In this document: in pieces, positions 31,641 to 40,049 of the stretch
Layout of the letters: each line of letters opens with the position of its first letter
Position numbering within the stretch: position 1 is the first letter of the stretch
NCBI GenBank assembly: GCA_030844895.1
Contig: CM061231.1
Location: 154,285,889 to 154,349,888, forward strand
From: Ambrosia x helenae
Taxonomy: Eukaryota > Streptophyta > Magnoliopsida > Asterales > Asteraceae
DNA: 64,000 nucleotides
Reading direction: 5' to 3'
The notes under the pieces: generated by a model
The model's input: the letters and a program-made list of their open reading frames with translations, nothing else
What the model was told of the DNA's origin: nothing
Databases searched by the model: none
Made by a program: the position numbers and the translations under genes

Positions 31641-34600
31641 ATGGCTGGTAACAATAATCAATCAACTGTTAACCCTATCACACAACAAGATCTTGAAACC
31701 GGAACTACTACAAGAGTACCTAAGTTAAAAGGTGCTGAAGATTACGGGACATGGAAAAACCGAATGAGGTCATTCTTTTACGTGACAGACTTTACCCAAT
31801 GGAACTCCATCCAGTTGGGCCCACACATTCCCATGAGAACCACTGCCACTGGAGAAGAATTCAACCCTGATCCAACAACCTATACCGATGTTGACAAACA
31901 ATTACTTCAAAGAGATCATAAGGCTTATGGTGCTCTAACCATGGCCCTATCTAATGATGTTTACAACATGTTTGAAGAGTATGGAACGGCACATGATCTG
32001 TGGTTTGCATTGAATGAATACTACGAAGGCAATGAAGAGATGCGCCAATACAAGCAAGACATGGTGCAAAAAGAATATGATATGTTCGGTAGCATTCGTG
32101 GGGAGAGTCTGAGCTCGCACATTGATAGGTTTATGAGCATGTTAACAAAAATGAAAAAGGCTGGAATTCCTGTGAACAACAGAAATTCTATCAAGAAGCT
32201 GCTGGATTCATTACCAAAAGAATGGAGCATCCAATGCATGCTAATCAGAAAAGAATATCTTGATGCCCAGTCTACATTGGCTGATCTCATCAACACATTG
32301 AAGTCCTTTGAGATGGACATTACAAAAAGGGAGATGAATCAGACCAATCCAAAGGCAGTTCCTATCACTGCAATGAAGAACTTAGCGTTAATGACTCCAG
32401 TGGGGAACATGGGTTCAAGCTCATCTCACGTGTATGCTGATGGAACAATTGGTGGTAGTTCAAGTTCAGGAAAAGCTGTCCCATACTCTCAACCCAGTGT
32501 CACTAACCCTCAGCCGTCAACTCTCAATCCTCAACAGACGAAGCTGGCAACTGAACACGTTGAACTTTTCAACGCTTTCATGACGAGCTTTGAAGCTTTA
32601 AAGACTGGTGATCTAAAAAGTGATATGATGAGCCCTGAGGACATGTATCAAGTTGATCCAGACGATATGGAGGAAATGGATCTGAAATGGCAGATGGCCA
32701 TGATCACATTGAGGGTGAAGAGGTTTCAAGATAGAACCGGTAGAAGAGTCGGCATGGGGAAAGCTGGGTTTGACAAATCTAAGATCAGGTGTTATAACTG
32801 CAAAATTCTCGGACATTTCAAGTATGAATGTCCAACTCTGAATCAAGTTGAAGCCAAACCAGCAAAGAGAGTGGTGGCAATTACAGAAGGAGGAGAAGGT
32901 AACCAGCAGAAGGCGCTTGTGGTTCAGGATTTCGATTGGGGAGAGGAAGTCGCTGTGGCAGAAGCTGAAGTTAATAAAGCACTGATGGCAAAGATCTGCA
33001 CAAAGTCACCTCTTGGTGTGAGCTCTCTGGAGGGGTCCTCAGCTGAAATGCCAAAAAGAGAAGAGATGGAGAAGGCTGGTTTAAAAGGCGTGTTGAGTGT
33101 GGAGAAAGGGAAGGAGACTGCTGCTGAGGAAGCCTTTGTAGCTGAAAAGACTTCCACAAGCAAGGACAATCAGCAATCACAGAGCATGAAGAAGAAAGCT
33201 GAAGAGAGAGACCTGGTAAGTATTCCTCTCGAAATAAAATCAAAGCTGTGCTCACCAAGGTGTGTTACAGCCGTTGCTTACTGTTTGTCACACAATAGGA
33301 GAATTTTAAGAGAAATGGATGACATACGAAAAATCAATACTGAAATGAAAGAAAACGAGTTAGCCTATCAGCGAAAGTTAAATGCAACAATTGCTGAAAT
33401 GCACACTCTAAAAGAATTTGTTCTCAGAAAAGATTTTTTAATAAATGACTTAACTGAAAAACTAGAAAAATCTAGAAATGAAACCAATCATCTCCAAATT
33501 GTTGTGGACAAATGGAACGTAAGCAAGCATGCTCATACTGATATCCTTGATTGTTCAAGGAAATCTTTTGTCAAAGATGGAATCGGGTATAAGGATAAAA
33601 AGGGAATTGTAAAATCCCTGTTTTTACCCTTGAGCAAAAGTGAATATATACCCATTCCAAAACCACATCCAAAAAATGATCTTTTTGAAAAAGAATGTGT
33701 CACATCTGAGTCACACTCTAATATAAGTAAAAGTAGTGCAGATATGACCCAACAGGATCAGGTGGACGATGATGACAGTTGTGGTGGTCAAACAATGGGG
33801 TTAGGTCACCCAGGTGCCAATTACTCCACAGTGAATTGGTTCATCTGGAACCATGATAAGTCAAACATTTCTTTAAATTTGGATGACTGTAATAACTTAA
33901 CTAATTTGGATGACTGTAATAGTTTATCTAGGATGGATAACTGTAATAGTTTATCTAGGCCGGATGACTGTATTACTTTAACCTCTAAACTTGATTTAAA
34001 GGGTGTTGTGGACCCAAATGATAGGATGAATCCTATCAAACGATCGGATGTTTGTGTTGAAAATGTTATGCCTGTTTGTGTTGATCTTAATGATGCATTC
34101 TGTGATAATGAAAATGTATATAGACCATCTCCATTTGTTCCAGAACTAAAAAGAAACAGGTTTGGGAAATTTCTTACTGAAGAAATTCCAGAATTTACAC
34201 CATCATCAACAGATGTGTCATGTTCTGAAGAGTCACAAAGTGAAACAGATAACACAATTTCTGAAGAATCACAAAGTGATACGGAAAGTGATATCAGCGA
34301 GCCAGAATGCAACACAAACGAAGAATCAAGCAACAACAACAGTGATGAAGCATGTTCAACAGACAGCCTCAATTCAAGCAACAACAAAAGAAGAACATCA
34401 CAACCATCATCATCCAGATCTTCTTCAAAGATCAAACCTAAACACTCTAAATGTTTTAGATGTGGAAATGAAGGACATGTGGTTAAAAAGTGTCATTTGC
34501 AACCCAAACCACAAACTGATACCAATAACCAAAAATCTTTTGCAGTTCAAATTAAAGATCTTCAAGAAACCATAAAAAGTTTTGTTAAGGTCACAAAAAA

Positions 34601-34682
34601 TTGGAAAAGGCAAGAGTTTATGTCGGGGGAAAATCACGACAAATTAAAACTAAAACAGACCTGGATTCCAAAAGTTACTTAA
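31641..34682 (+). CDS. Element B gag polyprotein
   Basis: 1,013 codons from ATG (MAGNNNQST). The N-terminal copia gag domain (YGTWKNRMRSFF..., ALTMALSNDVYNMF..., ESLSSHIDRFMSML) spans roughly residues 35-220. A CCHC zinc knuckle CYNCKILGHFKYEC lies near residues 384-397. Charged coiled-coil sequence follows (residues about 560-630), then four copies of a (N/D)DCN(N/S)L-type repeat near 745-785, then an acidic serine-rich tract, and a second CCHC knuckle CFRCGNEGHVVKKC near 937-950. It ends TAA at 34680. Pol is in the same frame after TAA and a second stop (TGA at 34692). Gag would form the particle and bind RNA. Confidence 0.94.
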   Translation: MAGNNNQSTVNPITQQDLETGTTTRVPKLKGAEDYGTWKNRMRSFFYVTDFTQWNSIQLGPHIPMRTTATGEEFNPDPTTYTDVDKQLLQRDHKAYGALTMALSNDVYNMFEEYGTAHDLWFALNEYYEGNEEMRQYKQDMVQKEYDMFGSIRGESLSSHIDRFMSMLTKMKKAGIPVNNRNSIKKLLDSLPKEWSIQCMLIRKEYLDAQSTLADLINTLKSFEMDITKREMNQTNPKAVPITAMKNLALMTPVGNMGSSSSHVYADGTIGGSSSSGKAVPYSQPSVTNPQPSTLNPQQTKLATEHVELFNAFMTSFEALKTGDLKSDMMSPEDMYQVDPDDMEEMDLKWQMAMITLRVKRFQDRTGRRVGMGKAGFDKSKIRCYNCKILGHFKYECPTLNQVEAKPAKRVVAITEGGEGNQQKALVVQDFDWGEEVAVAEAEVNKALMAKICTKSPLGVSSLEGSSAEMPKREEMEKAGLKGVLSVEKGKETAAEEAFVAEKTSTSKDNQQSQSMKKKAEERDLVSIPLEIKSKLCSPRCVTAVAYCLSHNRRILREMDDIRKINTEMKENELAYQRKLNATIAEMHTLKEFVLRKDFLINDLTEKLEKSRNETNHLQIVVDKWNVSKHAHTDILDCSRKSFVKDGIGYKDKKGIVKSLFLPLSKSEYIPIPKPHPKNDLFEKECVTSESHSNISKSSADMTQQDQVDDDDSCGGQTMGLGHPGANYSTVNWFIWNHDKSNISLNLDDCNNLTNLDDCNSLSRMDNCNSLSRPDDCITLTSKLDLKGVVDPNDRMNPIKRSDVCVENVMPVCVDLNDAFCDNENVYRPSPFVPELKRNRFGKFLTEEIPEFTPSSTDVSCSEESQSETDNTISEESQSDTESDISEPECNTNEESSNNNSDEACSTDSLNSSNNKRRTSQPSSSRSSSKIKPKHSKCFRCGNEGHVVKKCHLQPKPQTDTNNQKSFAVQIKDLQETIKSFVKVTKNWKRQEFMSGENHDKLKLKQTWIPKVT

Positions 34683-34760
34683 AGTGTGGTCTGAGTCGTG
34701 TTTGTACATAGTATCTCATATATTTATCTGTATATTTCTGTTGTCTTATGTACTTTTCAG
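34674..34760 (+). other. Possible 87-nt intron joining gag and pol
   Basis: GT at 34674 and a pyrimidine-rich acceptor TGTACTTTTCAG ending at 34760 enclose both in-frame stops. Both edges fall between codons of the same frame, so removal would fuse gag to pol. Prediction only. Confidence 0.4.
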
Positions 34761-37700
34761 AATAAACTACAAAAGTGGTTGATTGCCCTGATGAGATATC
34801 TATGGCACGTTGATAGCGGGGCATCAAGGCACATGACGGGACTGAAAGAACTCCTGAAAAACTATCGATTCATTGATGGAGAGTTTGTTGCTTTTGCCGG
34901 CAATGAGAAGGGTGGAAAGATAGTCGGGATAGGGGACGTGATTTCTGATGCATTGACTTTAGAAGATGTGAACTACGTTCCAGAATTGTGTTACAATCTG
35001 CTGAGTGTATCACAAGTCTGCGACAAAGGAATCTCAGTGTTATTTAATGACATGGAGTGCATCTTTCTAAAGCCAGGATTCATTCCTCCTACCAACATGA
35101 TTATGCTTAAAGCTCCTAGACAAAATAATACTTACGTGATAAATATGAGGGATGCAAAGTCTGAATGTCAAATGACATGCTTACTTTCTAAAGCATCCGA
35201 GTCAGAGTCACTGCTTTGGCATAGGCGATTAGGACATGTCAACTTCAAAAACATTAATAAGCTTTCAAAACTAAATCTTGTAAGAGGTCTTCCTTCTAAG
35301 GAATTCCCCTTTTCTGAAAAATGTTTAGCATGTGCCAAAGGAAAACAACACAAAAAGTCGCATAAGTCCAAAGCTGTGAATTCTATAGACTCACCTCTTC
35401 ATTTATTACACATGGATCTGTTTGGTCCTATTAGTGTTAAAAGTTTAGCTAAAAAGTCTTATTGTTTGGTGATAACAGATGATTTTTCCCGATTCACATG
35501 GGTGTACTTTCTGGAATACAAAAGTGAAGTTGCTGAGATTCTGATGCTGTTTGTTCCTCTTATTGAAAACATTATAAAGACAAAAGTTAGATCAATTCGA
35601 AGCGATCACGGAACCGAATTCAAGAATCAAAGTTTCGTGACTTTCTGCAACAATAGAGGAATTCATCTTCAGTACAGTGCTACGAGAACTCCTCAACAGA
35701 ATGGTGTTGCTGAAAGGAAAAATTGTACACTTATTGAGGCGGCCAGAACCATGCTTATCGACTCCAAATTGCCGATCATTTTCTGGGCTGAAGCTGTAAA
35801 TACCACCTGTTATGTTCTTAACAGAGTCTTAATCGTAAAGACGCGCGGGAAAACAGGTTATGAGTTGCTTTTTAAGAGAAAACCTTTGATTGACTACTTC
35901 AGGCCTTTTGGATGCTCATGCACGCTGCTTAACAATTTCGAGAACATAATGAAGTTCGATGCAGTTGGTGATGAGTGTTTCTTTGTTGGATACTCCTCGA
36001 GTCAAAAAGCTTATAGAGTATACAACAAACGAACCAAAATGGTTCTCGAGTCTTTTTATGTTGATTGGCAGGAATCCAACTCTACCAATACAGGAGCCGG
36101 TCCTGACTGGTTCTTTGATGTGGATGTTGTTTTCAACAATTTCAGCATCATAGATGAACAACCATCTGAAAATCAAGCAGCCGATCCTTCTCCTCTTGAA
36201 GATACTCTTTACTCTTCAGAAGACGATGCAGCACCTTTCACCACCCGCTTCTCTCCACTCGTAGCTGATCCAATTGTTCCCCTTCAAACCACAAATGGTG
36301 ATGCAACTGTTGATACCACTACATCTCCTGAAGTTACTCCAGCTTCAGAAGAAACATCTTCAGCACAACAGTCTGCAAATGATCCATCCAGTTCGTCAAC
36401 TCCTACAGATCATCTTTCCAATTTGCCTTCCCATATTCAAGAAGAACCGAACATGGGATTTAAATCTTTTAAGGATCACCCTGTGGAGAACATCATTGGA
36501 CCAATCTCTGAGGGTGTTCTTACTAGAAATCAGGCAGACAAACTGAACATTGCACTTTCAGCCTTCTTATCTCAGACGGTACCTTTCAGTATTGAAGATG
36601 CTGTCAGAGATGCAAGTTGGGTTGAAGCCATGCAGGATGAGCTGTATCAGTTTAGAAAGCTAAAGGTTTGGGAGCTTGTGGATTTACCTGAAGGAAAGTA
36701 TCCTATTGGAACAAGGTGGGTTTTTCGCAACAAAATGGATGAACGAGGCGTGGTAATTAAGAACAAGGCTCGTTTAGTCGTTCAGGGATTTCGTCAACAG
36801 GAGGGCATTGATTATGAGGAAGTGTTCGCTCCAGTTGCTAGACTTGAAGCTATTCGTATCTTCCTGGCTTACGCCTCATACAAGAACTTCAAAGTCTTTC
36901 AGATGGATGTGAAAAGTGCATTTCTGTACGGGAAGATCAAAGAAGAAGTCTATGTGTGTCAACCCCCAGGTTTTGAAGATCCCCATCATCCCAATAAGTA
37001 TTACAAACTGGATAAGGCTCTCTACGGACTTCATCAAGCTCCACGAGCTTGGTATGAGACCTTATCGTCATACTTGCTGCAGAATGGGTATACAAGGGGG
37101 AAGATCGACATGACCTTATTCACCAAAGAAGTCAATAAACACTCTATCCTTGTTCAGATTTATGTTGATGATATTATCTTTGGTTCCACTGATGAAAATT
37201 TGTGCAGGGAATTTGAAAGCATCATGAAGTCTCAGTTTGAAATGAGCATGATGGGAGAATTATCGTTTTTCTTAGGCTTGGAAGTACAGCAAAAAGAAGA
37301 CGGAATTCTAATTCATCAAGCGAAGTATACAAGAGACATCTTGGCAAAATTCAACATGACCGACTGCAAGCCGTCCAATACTCCTTTTGCGGCCCAAACA
37401 ACACTTGTACCAGATCTTCAGGGGCCTTCAGTGAATCCTCATACATATCGATCAATGATTGGCTCTCTGATGTATCTTACAGCTAGCAGACCAGATATAA
37501 TGTGGGCAGTTGGATGCTGTGCGCGTTTTCAGTCTAATCCTAAGCAATCGCATGAGACTGCAGTAAAAAGAGTCTTCCGCTACCTCAAAGGAACACCTAA
37601 ACTTGGTTTATGGTATCCTAAGAGCGATAACTTTGATCTAATCGCTTACTCTGATAGTGATCATGCAGGTTGTAGGATAGACAGAAAATCTGTCTCTGGT

Positions 37701-38105
37701 GGCTGTCAATTTCTGGGTAACCGGCTAGTGTCTTGGCAAAGCAAGAAGCAGACCACCGTGTCAATCTCTACTGCTCAGGCCGAATACACAGCTGCTTCCA
37801 GTTGTTGCTGTCAGGTGTTATGGATCCAAAATCAGCTTTTGGACTACGGTTTGAATGTCATGCATACACCTATTTTCATTGATAATGATGCATGTCGTGA
37901 CATCGTGAAGAATCCAATTGACCATTCTAAAACCAAACACATTGAAATTCGGATTCACTCAATTCGCGATGCACACGACAAAGGGTACATACAGGTGTTG
38001 CCTATCGATACTGCTGATCAAAAAGCAGATATCTTTACAAAAGCTTTTGATAAAACCCGGTTTCATCAGTTGGTTTCATGGCTTGAGATGATCAACTTTG
38101 AATAA
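34698..38105 (+). CDS. Element B pol polyprotein (protease, integrase, RT, RNase H)
   Basis: An open frame of about 1,120-1,135 codons. The first triplet of the frame is GTG and the sequence before 34761 is not gag- or pol-like, so the true N-terminus is probably supplied by gag. Domains: protease HVDSGASRHMTG; integrase zinc motif HRRLGHVNF..CLACAKGKQH; integrase core D (MDLFGP), D (RSDHGTEF), E (NGVAERKN); copia RT with YVDDIIFGST; RNase H with SDSDHAGC and STAQAEY. The last motif usually reads STAEAEY; the glutamate before Y, the probable catalytic one, is kept. No stop or frameshift. It copies element RNA to DNA and integrates it. Confidence 0.95.
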   Translation: MFVHSISYIYLYISVVLCTFQNKLQKWLIALMRYLWHVDSGASRHMTGLKELLKNYRFIDGEFVAFAGNEKGGKIVGIGDVISDALTLEDVNYVPELCYNLLSVSQVCDKGISVLFNDMECIFLKPGFIPPTNMIMLKAPRQNNTYVINMRDAKSECQMTCLLSKASESESLLWHRRLGHVNFKNINKLSKLNLVRGLPSKEFPFSEKCLACAKGKQHKKSHKSKAVNSIDSPLHLLHMDLFGPISVKSLAKKSYCLVITDDFSRFTWVYFLEYKSEVAEILMLFVPLIENIIKTKVRSIRSDHGTEFKNQSFVTFCNNRGIHLQYSATRTPQQNGVAERKNCTLIEAARTMLIDSKLPIIFWAEAVNTTCYVLNRVLIVKTRGKTGYELLFKRKPLIDYFRPFGCSCTLLNNFENIMKFDAVGDECFFVGYSSSQKAYRVYNKRTKMVLESFYVDWQESNSTNTGAGPDWFFDVDVVFNNFSIIDEQPSENQAADPSPLEDTLYSSEDDAAPFTTRFSPLVADPIVPLQTTNGDATVDTTTSPEVTPASEETSSAQQSANDPSSSSTPTDHLSNLPSHIQEEPNMGFKSFKDHPVENIIGPISEGVLTRNQADKLNIALSAFLSQTVPFSIEDAVRDASWVEAMQDELYQFRKLKVWELVDLPEGKYPIGTRWVFRNKMDERGVVIKNKARLVVQGFRQQEGIDYEEVFAPVARLEAIRIFLAYASYKNFKVFQMDVKSAFLYGKIKEEVYVCQPPGFEDPHHPNKYYKLDKALYGLHQAPRAWYETLSSYLLQNGYTRGKIDMTLFTKEVNKHSILVQIYVDDIIFGSTDENLCREFESIMKSQFEMSMMGELSFFLGLEVQQKEDGILIHQAKYTRDILAKFNMTDCKPSNTPFAAQTTLVPDLQGPSVNPHTYRSMIGSLMYLTASRPDIMWAVGCCARFQSNPKQSHETAVKRVFRYLKGTPKLGLWYPKSDNFDLIAYSDSDHAGCRIDRKSVSGGCQFLGNRLVSWQSKKQTTVSISTAQAEYTAASSCCCQVLWIQNQLLDYGLNVMHTPIFIDNDACRDIVKNPIDHSKTKHIEIRIHSIRDAHDKGYIQVLPIDTADQKADIFTKAFDKTRFHQLVSWLEMINFE

Positions 38106-39000
38106 AAAAAAAAAAAAAAATTGTGTATATTTTATAAAAAAAAAAATCTTATTTTCCTTTAAAACAAGATTTTTGGGGGAGAAAGTGAACCGGTCTATTC
38201 TTATTGCAAAATTAATTCAGGAAATGATAGGAACTAATCATATCTCGTCAGCATGTGAATAGGACCCAGAGGATGTTGTGGCCTCAAGCAACGATGTGTC
38301 GGTAGATTCAGCCTGAAATCAAGTAAACTGCCACTAGGTGATTAACAATGAAGATCTACACGGAAAGCTGGATTCCCACTGTGCTTTAGGTCTGCACAAG
38401 CTGAGTCCGGTCATACATAGGTTGAGAAATTAAAAGACACAGAAAATTTTGTGCATAAGCAAATCAAAAGACACCTAAGAGTGCAAGCTACCAATGCGGG
38501 GCTAAGAAAAACAAAGTTTTTGAAACTGAGCAGAAAAGACACGCAATGTTAGTGACGTGCAAACATACATAGATAGCTCACCAAACGATCAGATGATCAT
38601 CTTCTCTGCTTATGGTAACATAGACCTGAAGCTCTCATCATCTGATCAAGATAATGATCATCTTCTCTGCTTATGGTAACATAGACCTGAAGCTCTCATC
38701 ATTATATTTCAATAAACCTTGAGGATCGGTAGGCCAATACCTAGCACAATGTGGGGTCCATAAAATTTTCGTCAATATTACCGAAAAACATGATAAACAG
38801 TATCACCAAACACATGTTGAAAGAGAAAAGGCATGGATTTAAGTGGACAAGCATACCGACAATTGTTCTTAGGCTGCAACTATCCAACGGGAAGTTGAAA
38901 CGCGTTTCGGCAGGTATGGTTAGTATGATCTTGAATGCAGAAGGAAAGACTTGGTAAAACCCCCTTTATCTAAAGGATTTGGGCTTAATTTCAATCTTTG
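38106..39000 (+). other. Element B spacer after pol
   Basis: Non-coding. It starts with A-rich DNA and a second polypurine-like tract TTTTTGGGGGAGAAAG at 38170-38185, as in Sireviruses with several such tracts. It holds a direct repeat of 49 bp (38593-38641 and 38654-38702). No convincing ORF. Confidence 0.7.
38593..38702 (+). repeat. Two direct 49-bp repeats, 61-bp period
   Basis: Copies at 38593-38641 and 38654-38702 begin ATGATCATCTTCTCTGC and end AGCTCTCATCAT; I saw no difference between them. Confidence 0.93.
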
Positions 39001-39017
39001 GGCCAAAATTATGGATA

Positions 39018-39145
39018 TCTGCGTACTTGTTGGGGCCCTGCGCACTTAACTCAAGTGCGCAGGCCCAATAGCCCATGTATATATATACTGGTCAACAACG
39101 GTCAAAAATTTTTATCATCCCAAATTTCTTTTTACAAACCCTAAT
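39018..39145 (+). promoter_or_regulatory. Internal copy of the LTR promoter block, upstream of ORF3
   Basis: The inverted repeat CTGCGCACTT-5 nt-AAGTGCGCAG (39038-39062) is followed by GGCCCAATA and by TATATATATA at 39078-39087, 16 bp after the hairpin. Next come a pyrimidine-rich start-like region and AAACCCTAATC at about 39136. The LTR has the same order and spacing: hairpin 30397-30421, GGCCCAAATC, TATATAAA 17 bp on, telo-box. A TGCGYACTTR word precedes the hairpin in both. It probably starts an ORF3 transcript. Confidence 0.65.
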
Positions 39146-40049
39146 CATCATCACCGTTCATAATCATCATCATCATCACCGTTTCATCATCATCATCATC
39201 CTATATCACACCACAATCACACCCTAATCACATCATCTCGTACCTATTTGCACTGATTATTGTCTCTCATCTACTGTTTAAGGTAGATATTATGTTTCTA
39301 ATGATTTATTGGTTGTGATTACAGGTTAAAAATGGATATCTTGATGAATCTGTTGGTTTTAAAGCTATTAAGGGTTCTTTGAATGTTTGAAGATCTGCGC
39401 ACTTGATATATGAACAAGTGCGCACTTGTCTCATAGAGACTGCGCACTTGTCTCATAGTCATATAAGTGCTCAGAAACCCTAATTAGCTGCGTACATAAC
39501 TGTGAACTTGAAATCTTGAACGAAGGTTCAAGTGTCTGCGTACTTGCTTAGTACGCAGACTTGACTATGTGAACTAAGGGTTACCATGCCCGGGTGGACT
39601 CACCTGCGAACTTGTTTTGGTCTAAGTGCTAACCAAGTGCTCAGTCAAGTATGTGCGCACTTGACTGAGCACTTGGCGTTGAATGGGCCTGCGTACTTGA
39701 ATTGGTCTGAGCACTTGGCTTTGAATGGGCCTGCGTACTTGAATTGGACTGAGTACTTGACACTCTTGAACACTTGGACTCTAAACAACACACATCTTTC
39801 ATATTGACTATTAAGACACTTAAACGGACTGCGAACTCAAAACCGGACCTTAATAATCTAATAACTAAAATTCAAACGTACCATTGACACCGATAACATC
39901 AATTCATCAATTCTTAATCCAATGACCGTTAAAATTCAAAATCTAAAAATATTAATAAGATCTAGGTCTAAGTTCGTTGTCCGTGTAAGTTTAAGTCTAA
40001 AATCAATTATCCGAGATCTAATTGGCGTTTCGTGCTCTTGGCTAAACAG
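39146..40049 (+). repeat. ORF3 leader with about 20 TGCGCACTTR words
   Basis: From 39394 to 39840 the same degenerate word as in the gag leader recurs (CTGCGCACTTG, CTGCGTACTTG, CTGAGCACTTGG, and some inverted as AAGTGCGCA). The leader is non-coding and ends AAACAG just before the ORF3 ATG. Confidence 0.8.

Noticed and set aside
34680..34694. Stop-codon readthrough between gag and pol of element B
   Set aside because: Two in-frame stops (TAA, TGA) follow each other within 15 bases and the sequence between is not protein-like; splicing is the better hypothesis, though unproven.
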